DNA of 64,000 nt, taken from NCBI GenBank assembly GCA_963576735.1, contig OY755190.1, forward strand, positions 3,837,695 through 3,901,694, read 5' to 3'. Position 1 is the first letter of the stretch; each line of letters starts with the position of its first letter. This document shows positions 1-13,900 of the stretch, one piece after another. Source of the stretch: Bedellia somnulentella (lineage: Eukaryota > Arthropoda > Insecta > Lepidoptera > Bedelliidae). The notes under the pieces were generated by a model. The model did not search any database. It saw only the letters and a list, made by a program, of their open reading frames with translations, and was not told the origin of the DNA. Position numbers and translations under genes: made by a program.

Positions 1-67
1 TACTGGTGTAACAAACGGAGAGTAACAAGTGAAAAAGGGATAGTTAAGGAGATCATTTTGTACAACA

Positions 68-318
68 CATACATACATACATACATATACTCACGGCTAT
101 AATTCCCTACAAGGGGTAGCCGGAGCCAAGGAATTATAAATTCCTCAGCCACTTTTGGAAGTTGAGTGGGGAAAAGGCGGTAAAATAAAGGTTTTTGGTG
201 ATGGGTCTCCAACCGCATCGCCCAAAAATCCAATAAATAGCCCCAATACCTTTAGTCGCCTCTTACGACACCCGTGGGTAGAAAGGGGTAGCGACATTCT
301 AAGCCGGCACTACACGGC
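68..318 (-). mobile_element. SINE-B copy, near full length
   Basis: It begins with the (CATA)n tail and CTCACGGCTATAA and runs to GCCGGCACTACACGG at the far end, so it lies antisense to its own 5'-3' direction. The core 'tctccaaccgcatcgccc' is shared by more than ten copies in the window. Confidence 0.85.
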
Positions 319-322
319 AAAC

Positions 323-1080
323 TATTAATTTATTAAGCCTTTTTATAGTGCACCGCTAAAAGTGTCAGAATTATTTTTTTTGGTTTTGAAACTAAATCTG
401 CCTCTTCTTTGAATAAGCCGTGAGTATGTAAATGTTTATGACATGGCACTCTCATTTACGTATTGAATGTCTCTGAATCGTATAAATTATACATTTCCAA
501 TGCTAATGATATTTCATACGTTGTTTAACGACAGTTTAAAAGATCACAACTACGTGTATTAAAGCTTGCTTGAATATAAAATAAAAGTTTTCAAGAGTAT
601 AAAGGCAAGCATAAAGTTGAGTGCGCACTAAAACCACATTCATTTTATTGCCTATCCGTTGGTCTTGGGATGTTTGGAATGTTATCAGTTTTTTTATTAA
701 TCGCATTAATTAATACCAAACATATATATGTAGATATACTCACATCCTTTATTACCATTGGGGTAGTCAGAATGGATCAATTGCCACGTTTTACGATTCG
801 CAAAACTATCGCAGTCTATTCACAATCTCAGTGCTCTTTGATTTTTCTCGGACTCCTGATTTTTCTGAGAATATGCTCTATTGGATCTAAATCTATCAAT
901 CGTCCTCTATGCTCTTTACATATGCCATCCTATTGGTTACATAAATTTTACTCATTTGCCTTATCTTAGCCTACCTGAACTCAGCCTTATTATTCCATTA
1001 AAAGGGTAGCTATAGCTTCGGAAAAACGTATTCCTCTACAACCTCGAAGTATACAGAACAAAGATACTTAGTAACAATAA
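323..1080. other. No gene seen; AT-rich
   Basis: No coding pattern beyond a 99-codon open frame at 670-969 with no family resemblance. A weak SINE-B relic ('aaaagggtagctatagcttc') lies at about 998-1045. Confidence 0.6.
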
Positions 1081-1124
1081 ATTATATCCTTTGTGATGGC
1101 TAATGACACATCGCCAAAATTATT

Positions 1125-1400
1125 ATTTATTATTATTATTTTTAGCCATTTATGTCCCACTGCTGGGCAAAGGCCTCTCTCCCCTTCCTCCACTCTAGAC
1201 GGTTTTGAGCGGTCTCCCACCACTTCTTATCCCAGAGACCCAACTCGTCACTCCATCCTTTCCTTGGTCGGCCACGCTTTCTCTTTACACCGGGAGTCCA
1301 TTGCGTGGCTCTTTTGGCCCATCGGTCCGGGTGCATCCGAGCAACGTGGCCGGCCCAATCCCACTTCAATTGGGCCGCCTTCTGAGCTACATCTATAATT
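1125..1400 (-). mobile_element. RTE-like LINE 3' coding fragment
   Basis: The minus strand encodes AAQLKWDWAGHVARMHPDRW, then KRGRPRKGWSDEL and a 'FAQQWD' end. This is the well-known C-terminal tail of insect RTE-type LINE polyproteins, after the RT domain. About 95 codons remain; the rest is absent. Confidence 0.8.
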
Positions 1401-2280
1401 ATTAATTTTTTTTTCGTACCTAATGAATACAATTTCAAAAATATATGGCTCTTTTTGATAAATATATTCCTCGAGACCCGTATGTGTCTTCACCGAGGTC
1501 CTCGAACCAAGAGTTTATAGAGTGATGTGACCAGCACAAAGACCAAGTGCAGGGGGTGAATCTATTAGAAGCCTTGTCCTCCAAAAAACAGAATTATCCT
1601 AATTTTTTGGGAATCAGGTGATTTAAGCCTGCAATATCCTTCAAACTTGGTTACATCTTAAAAATTAAATTTGTTGATTCCCTGGACCTAGATTTGAAGC
1701 CAAGAAGCGTTTAACTACTAGACAACAGCGACAGTTATATATGACATGGTTAATTCATTAACAAGTAGTCACTCTTGGATCAAGCAATGCAATGCAACGC
1801 AGGATGACTAATGCGGATACTAACTTGATGTTACAATTTAATTTACAGTGGAATGTCTAACAATTTTTTGTGACAAACATTAAGACGTAAAGGAAAAATA
1901 ATCCGCTTTTTGCGAAAATACGTGATAAAAGAGTATGAATCACAAAACAAGAAAACACTTACTACCGTATTTTATGCACACCGATACATGCCTTTACCTA
2001 CTTTACACAAAGGGCTTGCGTAAAGAGCAAAGACGGTGAAAGATTGATAGTATTAAGTAAATACATAGTTATTACCTTTTGTAACGATTAGGGTTCACAA
2101 CAAAAAAAGTGTAACGGGCCCTATTACTTCGACTTTGCTGTCTTTCTGTCTATCCGTCCACCTGTCAGAAGTCTGTATTTTGACAATTGACATAAATATA
2201 AAATAATAACGTAATTTTCTGCTCATTTTGCACAATATAGGCGCTTCAAACATCCACATAATATTCTAAACTTCAAAAGT
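1401..2280. other. No gene seen
   Basis: AT-rich sequence without coding signal. Around 2090-2200 ('aacgggccctattac', 'ctgtctatccgtcc') it resembles a common dispersed insect repeat, but I cannot place it in a class. Confidence 0.5.
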
Positions 2281-2282
2281 AT

Positions 2283-2425
2283 ATAGAATAGAATAGAATA
2301 ACTCTTTCTTGTACATCAAACACAAATTTACAAAAGAAATTATCATACAGTTTACAGTGAGGTACAATCGGCGGTCTTATCGCTAAAAGCGATCTCTTCC
2401 ATGCAACCTTTGGAAGGTGAGATCG
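2283..2425 (-). mobile_element. Jockey-like LINE 3' end relic
   Basis: Read on the minus strand it ends with (TTCTA)n after a segment complementary to 'ggcggtcttatcgctaaaag', a motif repeated at the 3' ends of lepidopteran Jockey-type LINEs. Only about 140 bp is present. Confidence 0.5.
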
Positions 2426-4535
2426 GTAAACTAGTTTTAAAATATTTTTACATATTTTTACTAGTTTTAAATTTTAAAATATAATTAGGTAATGTTAAAT
2501 ATTTACTCCCATACAAAGAAAATGTGTTTTTCGTTCTTCGTATGTTAATCAGACTCATACTTGGCCGGTTTATTAATTATGTGAGATCATGAAGATTGTA
2601 TTTTAATATGCAGACAGAATCATTATTCTGTATAAAGGAAAATGCAGTTAGTTATGTTCGTTTTTATTGTTCTTATCACTGAATTTGTCAGTAAGAGTTT
2701 ATTTATTGTGAATATTTAAAGCAAAATTTTATGATCTCGTAAATTAATGTTGAGATATTTTACGAAGTGTCCAGATTCAGTGACATATTTAAATCTGTAT
2801 AAATTTTATTAAATACAATCTAAGTTATAACTACGCTCTACCTTTCGCATTAAAATTAAAGTTTTGAATTAACATTAACTTTACTGCACTGAACAAAAGG
2901 CAGGGCGGTTCTAAGAATCTAACCGCACGTTTATAAACCCTTTATTTGCATGTCATCGTTATAAAGAAAAGCTACAAAAAGAATAGAAATATTTCGTACA
3001 GTCGACGACATATCATGTTTAATGTTTTTTTTCATTACAGGGCAATTTTTTCCGATTAGGATGTTTATGATAAAGGTCAATTTTAGTGAGAGGCTTGAGA
3101 CCTACATTTTGTGAGTATAGATTTGGTCGCTATTTACTATATTGTCTTATTTAAATTCATTAATTAGTTTGCTTTTGACAGCGATAATATTATAATTTAA
3201 GACACCATCGACGCCGGTTTGAAAAAACGTTATACGGGGGACGGTCATCTTCGATCATTTCTTGGCTATTTCTACACTTAAAATTAAGTAGTTGAGAAAT
3301 CTATGGTTATTAAACTAATGAAAGTCTTTCTATCCCTATACGTTTTCGTGCATTCTGATGTCAATATATCTTATCCAGAATAAAACGCATTAAAGCAATT
3401 TTTTTAAATATATCTACTCATAAAACCGTTTTACTCATTCTCATAAAATAATGCTATTGATTTACCTATACAGTATAGTAACAAATAATACATTGGTAGA
3501 TAAAAATATATAATATTTATTTTAATAAAGCAATTACTTCCTTTTTAAGTAAGCAAACTCAATCGATCACTTTGTATAATTCTGTCTAGCTCATAAATAA
3601 CGTTCCCTAATTCATACGTTAGAATCACGAAGGTTACAATCAATATGATCATCATCATTCTGTTGCTTCAGCGAAACGGCATCCAAGCTAACAGTCTTCA
3701 TCTTATATCTTTAAAATTTACCATGCACTAGCTGAGGTATGAAAAATATAAAATGTTAACCTTGACACGACGTCGACTGTACAATTATTGGAGCGACGAC
3801 AGACGAGAGACGACGCTACAAACTCAGACGATCTCGACAATCGAACGCAAAGAACCCTTTTTTTTATCCCGGATTTAAAATTCAGTAGCAGGTTGTGGAT
3901 GTTTTTTAAAATAAGCCTTTATGGCTTTTGTCGCTATGGGGAATATAAATATTTTTATTGACTGTAGCTTTTTATGGTTATGATTTTTGAGATTGATATT
4001 TTGATTCGATATTTGTTCTAAGCATATTGTGGAGTGTGATGTTTTCACACTTTCGATGTTTTGAAGTACTACTAAGGGATTTGTATGGTGTTGTTATGAA
4101 AACGATTATAATGGTCATTCCCTACTTTTTTCTTATTTTATTTTATTTTGTTTGGAAGATTTATAGCAAAACATAACTTATATATACTTATACTTACCAT
4201 ATAAATATTCGTGTACCAATTAGACTATTAAATCTTTACCAATATATAACCTTAGTACCTTATATGTATATTCTTAGTACCCTTCGTGGTGTTCCGAAAT
4301 TGTCCTTTTTGTTAAACCATGAAGAATTAAAATAATAAAAGACAGATCTGGTTCATATTCCGAAATATACTAAGCCATACCCCACTATGACATTCCAGCC
4401 TATAATGCCTGAATAGGATGATTTGGTCATAGCCACGCTGGCTTGATATGGTTTGGCAGGGATGAACGACTAATTGGCATATAGGAACGACAATTTTATT
4501 TGCCTTCTGAAACCCAAACCGCAATAAATTTCAAA
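2426..4535. other. No gene or repeat recognised
   Basis: About 2.1 kb of AT-rich DNA. A GC-richer patch at 3765-3850 contains repeated CGACGA words. No TTC28 5' exon, start codon context or CpG-rich promoter could be recognised. Confidence 0.55.
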
Positions 4536-4682
4536 ACGGGATAGCCAGAGCTTTGGAATTAGAAATTATTAAGTAAGTTTTGAAAGTTGAGAGAAGAAAG
4601 GAGATCTGGAATTTGAAATTATTTATCCACTTTTAGAAGTTGAGTGTGGAAATGATTGTCAAATAAAGGTTTTTTTGTAGAC
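4536..4682 (-). mobile_element. Degenerate SINE-B copy
   Basis: It contains 'gggatagccagagctttgg' and a doubled block around 'ttttagaagttgagtg', then 'aaataaaggttt'. It ends 50 nt before exon 1. Confidence 0.6.
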
Positions 4683-4732
4683 AATAAATCAATCAATCCT
4701 GAAGCACAAAGTTAAATATAGTATTTTTTCAG

Positions 4733-4902
4733 GTGGAACCTTCTGGCTCTGCGTCTCTGGGTGCAGCCTCCAGGGCAGTATTCGTGGAGAAGGTCAGAGC
4801 TTCCAATGCCGCGTGCCAAGCTGGGGACTTCTCGACTGCTGTGGCGCTGTATACTGACGCGCTGACGCTAGATCCTGCTAACCATATACTTTATAGCAAT
4901 AG
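4733..4902 (+). CDS. Ttc28: Ttc28 exon 1 of window: first N-terminal TPR
   Basis: The acceptor is a T-rich tract ending cag at 4732; the donor is gtaatt. It encodes about 57 residues containing FVEKVRASNAACQAGDFSTA and ending in ILYSNR, the start of the N-terminal TPR block of TTC28. It opens in phase 0 at GTG, so an upstream coding exon is required. Confidence 0.93.
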
Positions 4903-7900
4903 GTAATTTGGAATGTTGTTTAAATGGAATGTTATGTTTATCTAGCGCCTTTGCGCTTAGACAGATGCTGTATCTCACGTGGGTGTTTATAACGTTTCAT
5001 AATGTTCTATGTTTTAAACAGTTTTTCAAATTGAAAGAGCGATATAAAAGGAAATATTAATTTAGAATAGCAAAAATTTTATAAATTTATTCCTGAATCG
5101 CAAGTGTCAAAAAATTGCTTATTAAATAGAAACTATTACTCTTCATTTACCAATTAAGGAGTTTAAAATTAATTAACAGATCAGCTGCAAGGTTGAAACA
5201 AGGACAGTTTGCTGCGGCGCTACAAGATGCAACGAGAGCCAAAGAGTTATGTCCTAACTGGCCAAAAGCGTACTATAGACAAGGTATGAAAACTACTTTA
5301 ATTTACAACAACGCATTATATATATCATCGTTGCCTTACATACGCTATTGAAATTATTGTGTTTGATCAGCATGGCTAATACGAGCGACCTTTTAACTAG
5401 ATATCGCGTGCTATAAAACAGCTATCCCTTTCGCATTTGCATAGTATCTAACTACTGTAATCTAACCGACAGAGTAACTATAAAATAACGCTCGTGCTAG
5501 CTGTCCAGGTCCTTGACCATGGCGTCCAATTTGATCAACCTGCAAACCGCTGAATTACAAAAAAACTGAAAGCAAGCCTAAATAAGTGTTTATACAGTAG
5601 CGCCAATACAAATCAATACTAAAGCCTCAATCAATAGGTGTGGCTCTGCAATGCCTTGGGCGTCACGGGGAGGCTTTGGCGGCTTTCAGCTCCGGCCTCG
5701 GAGTGGAGCCTTCCTCGAGGCAACTTTTAGCAGCACTTGTAGAAGCCTCTCTCAAATCACCTTTGAGGACTACGTTGGAACCTACCTTCAGGCAGTTGGA
5801 AGCTATGAAGTTAGATCAATCGCCTTTCGTGCTGATTTCTGTAAGTAGATATTATTATTGATTTTGGATTATTTAAAAGCGTAAGTTTAAAAATACAAGT
5901 AAGTCTTAACTAAAAATTGTTACTTAATATTTGTGTTTACTATTTTGAAAGTTACTAAAGTTGTGCGACATGTTTTTGTCATATATGTATTTGTGATTGA
6001 TATTGTCATTGCCTGTTATTACAAATGTCATGTAAAAACTTTGGATAAAGTAATAGAAACTCATTTGCTACTATTACCCACAAATTTTATAAAATATTCT
6101 GAACACTCACAACTATATCCACAGTTAAAAGCAAATTTAAACATACTCCGCACAAACTAGTCGTTTTCTTGCAAAACACACATTCTATTGCTAGAGAAAT
6201 TGAATATGTTAGAAGAAAGGTTACGCGTTAGATAGTTAAACACTCGCATAATAACCTACCTAACCAGAGTTGCAAGAATTAGCGATGCAGCAAGTTAGCT
6301 TTAAAACAGTCGAGTTAACAAAGTGGCTTCTTCGAATAATAAATGACTTTGACAGTAACATAAAATGTATACTAGAAGCCACGGCAGGAAGCAGTTAATC
6401 CGTGTACTCGAGTAAAGAACAGATGCCCTTCAGTAAGTAAAGTTAAATAGCCAGGACAATCGAACGCAAGAATTTGCATAAGCATTCCGAGACGCGGCTG
6501 TGTGTTCGCACATTTTTCGGTGCTTTTACGTTGGAGACAATGGGGTGAGTGATCACAACGCCCCATAAATACTGTTGACTGTCGTCCGACGACACATTTA
6601 CATACAATCAAGTCGACAGTGATAGGCAGCCGACTACCAGTCGTTTCAAGTAAACGTGCTCCCGCAAAATGGCCGCTTTTATCGCTTTATTTCTAAGTTT
6701 AGATGTAGTTAGATTTCCTTGCGGGCTCTTTTCATTGCGATTGCATCGGCCGACACCGATTTATAAGTAACACTCGTCGGCAAGTCAGAGGATCTATGTG
6801 CATGATTGTATGGTTAACTTTTCTTTGATGTAAAGAGATAGTAAAAGTACATATACTTAAAGCTATAGTCCCAAAAAGAGGATTGCTTAAATGAAATCGT
6901 TTACTACCGTTTATTTTCGAATGGTTGGAAGAGGCTTTTAGACTTGAGAACGGCCTGTGATATTTTTGCTACCCGGTGTTCTGTGTGTATTTAAATTACA
7001 CGATCAAAAATATAATACAGAGCTACTTTTATAGGCTAAAAGGATTTTGAACCACTAGCATATCTATAAAAACTTCTTTATCGCACCTTTTATCAGAACC
7101 GCTTACTAGCTCCGCTAGTATGTGCTTACTTGATGACTTGTTACATAAAATAAAGATATAAATAAATATATCAAATCTCATTGTAACAAATGATTTACTA
7201 ACTAGCTATATGGAGCTCGGTACCCAGGTAGATTGTATATATACCGACTATAAAAAATGTTTCGACCGCATAGTACATGCTGTTCTTGGAATTAAACTGG
7301 AGGCCGCGGGTATACACGGTGATCTACTCCGCTGGTTCTTATCCTATATACAAAATCGCTCTCAAGCAGTAGTACTATTAGGATATAAATCGCCATGGTT
7401 ACCAATACCATCCGGTGTCCCCCAGGGATCATTACTGGGGCCACTTCTCTTTGTTATCTTTATCCATGACATACAAAAGTGTTTTCAAAATTCTAAAATT
7501 CTTCTTTATGCGGATGATATGAAAATAATAAAAAGTATTCACAACTCTGCTGACGTGGAGAGCCTTCAGAGTGATTTGAACAACTTTGAGTCATATTGTG
7601 AGACGAATAAATTAGAACTTAACGTTAGTAAGTGTTTCGTTTTGTCTTATTCGCGTAAAAAAACACTTACTGATAGTAATTACTTTTTAAAGGGCTCTTT
7701 ATTAACAAAAGTTAACGAATCAAGGGATTTAGGGGTAATACACGATCACAAATTATTATTTGACAAACACATTGACAACATTGTGAAAAAAGCTTATAAG
7801 GCTCTTGGATTTGTAATTCGATGTGCTAGCGTATTCAACAGACTGAAAACCATAAAGATTTTATATTGCTCTTTCGTAAGGCCGATTCTCGAATACGCAT

Positions 7901-10900
7901 CTGAAGTCTGGAATCCGCAATATGATATTTATAAGAACCGAATTGAGGGCATCCAAAAACGGTTTTTAAAGTTTCTAGATTTCAAGGCACATACTAGAAC
8001 TCCGGATTATACCAGTAGATGCAAGCGGTATCACTTCTTGCCACTGTCGAAAAGACGAGATATTGCTGACATCTGTTACATTATAAAGCTATTAAATGGA
8101 GCGGTTGACTGTCCTGAACTAACTTCCAGGATCAACATTAATGTTCCAGCCAGGACGCAAAGAAGGCATGCACCACTGGCAGTTCCTCGATTCAAAACTA
8201 ACTACCGTAAAAATTCTTTCATCGTTAGGGCATCCAAAATTATTAACGATAATAATATAGATATTTTTGATAGCACGGTGACATCTATAAAGTCAAGTTT
8301 GACCCGGCAGTACTTTAACGACAACCAGTAGCAGGCACCTTGTTAATGTCTAAATATTCTTTTGTAATGTAATAGATTTATATTTCATTTAAAAAAAAAA
8401 AAAAAAAGTTCTCTGCAGTATAATCATATTGATTATTACAAAGTAAACATAACCTGTTTTTTCCTATATAGCAAGATATTATGTGTGAAGATTTGTAAAT
8501 GGCTAAAAGATAATTAATTAAGTTTGTATCAAAAAGTTTTAATGCTGTAAATCTTCCGAATAAAATAAAATAAAATAAATAAAATGTCAGAAACAAATAA
8601 GATGACGTTTAAAGAAGGGTTTGTCCGCAGTCTTAAGTTTATAAACATAACATAAACGTTCACGCCGAATATCTCCGAAGGGGTTGGCAGAGGTACTAAT
8701 ACTTCTGAACATCACGTGACTTTGTCACCTGGTGTTCAGAGTACCCACGTTTTGCATGGACAGTGTACTCACGTGATAGGGGGCAGGCCTATCGCCGTTT
8801 TGTACGAATACACTGTCACATGACTAAGTACAACTCAGCCATGTGGGTTTCCTCACGATGTTTTCCCTCACCGTTAACAACCATGATAAATTAACCACAC
8901 ATATGTCTTTAGAAAAGACAAATTGGTGTAGGCCCGACCCAGGATTTGAACACTAGTCGTTTGCACGATAACCGAGTGTTCTACCCACTGGACTATCACG
9001 GTTGCCTTATCTATATATATTAAGTTTATAATAAATAATAAAACTCGGCGTAAGTTAAAAAGCTGTATTATTGCTACGAAGGAGTTTTTTAAATTGGACC
9101 TTGAGCTGAAAAGTTTAAGTAAAATTGTACGACATCATCATATGAATGTCAGTGAGAACTGATTTCGCGGTCAAGCCCCAACCAGACATTTGGGCCACGG
9201 CTATAGTTTTTTAATCTTTGACTAACCCTTCATGTTTAAGTCGTAATATTATTTTTTAACGCACTTCCGTATATAACCAACTATTTAACACGCTAAAAAT
9301 TAAAAAATTAAAAGCAATTTTTCAATCATAATCTTTTCTCACGAGACTCAAAACTTTTTTACTTTACATTTAAATAATGTTCAACAGTAGTAATTTATCA
9401 CTGCCGAAATAACTACTGCATATCCGAAAGAATTATAGAGTCCAAATTAATTAGGCGGTCTAAGATAGATCAAGATAAAAAGTCGATGGCATTGAGATGA
9501 TGATTAGCGTTTTTGTTGATATTTAACATGCGATTCTTCGAGTTAATGTTTCGTTTCGATGTACTCCTACAAAGGGGCGTTCTCGGTTTTTGTACTCAAA
9601 CTTAAGGCTACAAAAGTTTAACTTAGAGCGTAAAAATTGGAAGCAAGTTAAAAATATATTGTTCATAAAAATACACACAGACCTGCCCCCTTTATTATGA
9701 GGCGTGAGGAAGCGAGTATGTTATGTGAGAAGTAAGATACTGACAGATTTTGTTTGAGCAATCTCAAGCTCTCGAGCAAGTTTCACACTCCATATGTGAA
9801 ATACGCGTGGACATAATAGGTACTTTTTCTTTGCCGTACGATCACTGTGGTCCCTTAAATCTTGTCTGATTCACAAACGTTCTTTTGAGATTGGAATATA
9901 GTAAACCTTTACTACTGAACTAGATTGTAGGCGATTCATGGAATACTTTACTAAAGAATGTTTGTTGATGGCTCTCCATTATACATTGCCAAACTGTCTG
10001 TTAAAACCAAAATATCTTTAGCTGCCTCGTATGACACCTAAAGGAAGAAATGAGTTTGTGCTATTTTTCCCCAATATACAGTATAGCATACTACTACTAG
10101 ACTATATTAAATGCCCTATCAAAGCCTCCATTAAACATCATATACTAATTCTCCATAACGTAGAATACCATGAATAGTAGGACACATGACACCTAACTGT
10201 TACCTAGGATTCTTAGTTAAAGCATTTCTAAACAAACACATAAAAATTGCTAGCTTCATATTGACGCTGGATGCAGAATATATTTACTTATAAAATAGTA
10301 TGGGACAGGAATACATACATAAGTATAGCTGTAAATAAATTTGACTGTGATGGTTACCACAAATTAGTAATTTAATCGCTTAATTTAATCTTTTATGAGA
10401 TCAATCAATATTAAAATTTGATTCATTGGTGATATCAAATTAATGTTAATAAGCAAATATAATTAAAATTATGATTTCCTACTTTTCTACATCAAAGCGT
10501 TTACTAAGTTTAACATGCAAGTAATTAATATGAAGTATCTTTACTTTTTTGTATTATTTTCTTCGTTTTTAAATGTAATCTACAAGTAGGAGATGGCAGA
10601 TTAATCCATTAATCTGGAAACTTTGAATCATCGATACTTATAATATAACGGGTATAAAGGATTGACTTAATTTATTTGATTGTGAAGCTCATAAGTTTTT
10701 CAAAGTGTTGGGTTAATAAAAAATGTATAGCTAAATTATTTAAAATTTGGTTTATACAAAACATAAGCGTGAAGAGTCGTGATAGCTATTTATTATATAG
10801 AAAGCAACCGTGATAGCCCAGTGGGTAGAACACTCAGTTATCGTGCAAACGACTAGTGTTCAAATCCTGGGTCGGGCCTACACCAATTTGTCTTTTCTAA

Positions 10901-13900
10901 AGACATATGTGTGGTTAATTCATCATGGTTGTTAACGGTGAGGGAAAACATCGTGAGGAAACCCACATGGCTGAGTTGTACTTAGTCATGTGACAGTGTA
11001 TTCGTACAAAACGGCGATAGGCCTGCCCCCTATCACGTGAGTACACTGTCCATGCAAAAACGTGGGTACTCTGAACACCAGGTGACAAAGTCACGTGATG
11101 TTCAGAAGTATTAGTACCTCTGCCAACTCCTTCGGGGATATTTGGCGTGAACGTTTATGTTATGTTATGTTATATAGAAACATACATATAATTTTTCACA
11201 TACACAAGCTGTGTAGTGTTTGCTTAGTACAGCTCTACCCCATTTCTTATAAGCTGCGACTAAGGGTTTTGGGACTTTTGTAAAGTGATTTTTGTTCGGT
11301 GCTGTTCGAGACTCATCACCAACCCCTTTACTCCCCACTCAACTTCCAAAAGTGGCTGAGGAATTTCTTATTCTGAAGCTCTGGCTACCCCTTCTAGACT
11401 TATACTAGGAACTATATAGCCGCGAGTATATTTATGTTCGTACTAGAAAATATAATAGTAAATTACAATAAGGCGTTTCCAACTCAAACACAGCTCAAAT
11501 ATCTAGTTTCTTTCCAAACATGAATGCTCAGATTACTCAACTACCATCAGATATTTTACATTCAATAGTTTCCCAAATATTCAATAAAATATGGTCACCA
11601 TTTCAAATAATACTGCATTCAAACGAGCGAGGACATTTCGCATCGGGCACAAAATAAATTGTTTCGACAAACCAACTGTTCCTCGACGTAATATGTAAAT
11701 AATTAAGGGTCCTCCGCAGGCTGACTGCTATAACGATAGATAATGAGCCAGAGATGTGCGCAAAAAATACCTCGCTTTTAGGTTGCGTACTACACGAGAT
11801 TGAGTCGTGATTCAAAAAGTTATTGTTATTTGAACAAACGTTACAGTTGTGTTGTGTCGGTTTGGAATAGTTCTAATCCACTACTGCCCATGGTTATCGT
11901 AAGGCTTATTGGACGATCTGGCTTGACCCATCACTCATCTTTTATTTTACAACCTTTTCCCTTTTATCTTCCAATTGTGACTGAGGAATTAATAATTCTG
12001 AAACTCCGGCTATAACTCTTTGGTATTTATTGCCGTGAGTATGTGTATGAATGTATGTTGATGAAAACGCTCTGAACTCTTGTACGACGCACTTGAAATA
12101 ATTCGCTGGTTTGTATGTAGTTACGCGTCACTCTGAAAACAACTCTTTTCAGTGCCCTTTGAGTGACACTGAGCCTTCATATTTTATTTTATTTAAGAGG
12201 CTTTGAATATGATGTCATCATTTTTGATTGTGAACTATGATGCTAGAATGAAGTGAAGTGAATAAGTAGAGATTAATTAACTCATTGCGTATTTGCAGGT
12301 GGTAGGCCAAGAGTTGCTAGCAGCGGGTCAGTATCAAGCAGCAGTTACAGTTTTGGAGGCGGCTTTGAGAATTGGGTCGTGTTCGCTGAAGCTACGGTAA
12401 TCATATTTTACTGAAACTTAATATTTACACCCGAAAAGGTAGCCAAACGTACTAATACTTCCAGAAATCACTTGACTTTTGAACACCTGGTGTTCAGAAT
12501 ACCCACTTTTTACTTGGATAAAGCATCCACGTGATATTGACAGGCCTATCACAGTTTGGTTGGAATTGAAATACACTGACACATGGCTAAATCTAACGCA
12601 GCCTTGTTGATTTCCCCACAATGTTTTCCGTAACCGTTAATAACTTTGATATGTTAACAATAAAATATAGAAGCCAAAGTTTGATACTTAACAATTTCTT
12701 TGCAACTTTTAGGATTTGAGAGGCCGAAAACAGCCAAAAAAAGATTTATGAACTTTTAAAAGGTCCCAGATATCTCGGTTTTCCCATTCTATAAATATAG
12801 CTTGGCAGTTCCATACCTTAAATATGATTTCACATTTCAGAGGATCAGTATTCAGCGCGCTCAGCTCAGCGCATTGGGCGCTAAATCAGCTAGATGCAGC
12901 GATCAACTACATGCAGCAAGATCTAGCGGTTGCTAAATCCCTGGGGGACACAGCGGGGGAATGTCGAGCTCATGGGAATCTTGGGGCAGCTTATTTCAGC
13001 CAGGGGTCTTATAAAGACGCGTTGACTGCTCATCGGTACCAACTGGTTTTGGCTATGAAGTGTAAGGTAAGAAAGAATTTAGTGGAATAACATAAATTTA
13101 GTAGCATAAAATTAACTTATAGAACTTTACCTTTAACAAAGGCACGAACTTTCTGTAGTTTTTTTTAACAATAGCTACCATATTTTCAAGCGGATCAGTA
13201 ATAAATTATTCGCAACAATATTTAACTATATAACATATGTACATAGTCAGGTAGTACCCAAATATTTCTCACTCTCGCAACATATCCTTCAATTATCAAA
13301 ACCAACCGTTTTTTTACATTTTAAAATCACCCTAAGCATAGGTAAAATAAAGTATTACTATACTCAATATATAGACCTTAGTAATATACCTTTATAAATT
13401 AAGTAATAAAATACCTTTGTAACATTATCTTCTTTGCAGAAATAAAAAAATATACATACATACATACATACTTATACTCACGGATATAACTCCCTAGAAG
13501 GGGTAGCCAGAGCTAAGGAAATAGAAATTCCTCAGCCACTTTTGGAAATGTGAGTGGGAAAAGATGGTATAAATAAATAAAGGTTGTTGGTGATGGGTCT
13601 CCAACCGCATCGCCCAAAAGTCCCTCAAAAGCCCCATTCCGTTAGTCGCCTCTTACGTACACCCACCGGAAGAAATGGGGTAGTGCTATTCTTAGCCGAC
13701 ACTACACAGCAAATATCTATAAAAAAATATGTATCAATTTATTGGTATCTTCTTCTATTTCAGGACACCCAAGCCGCCGCCGCCGCGCTAACATCACTGG
13801 GCCACGTATACACAGCCATAGGAGACTATCCAAACGCATTGGCCAGTCACAAACAATGCGTGCAACTCGTCAAACAAATGGGAGACCGGTTGCAAGAAGC

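Noticed and set aside
670..969. 99-codon open frame as a small gene
   Set aside because: Hydrophobic low-complexity translation from AT-rich DNA, no family resemblance, no supporting context.
1142..1438. Host gene on the minus strand
   Set aside because: The translation is the C-terminal tail of an RTE-like LINE polyprotein.
1..4732. TTC28 start codon exon within the first 4.7 kb
   Set aside because: I searched for an open, donor-ended segment with Pro/Ser-rich N-terminal coding and found none; the 5' end is likely outside the window.
5933..6160. 75-codon open frame in intron 3
   Set aside because: Composition is that of AT-rich intron and it is not in phase with flanking exons.
3836..6470. 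Shared 14-nt word gacaatcgaacgca at about 3837 and 6457 as a regulatory repeat
   Set aside because: Only two occurrences and no longer similarity around them; chance cannot be excluded.
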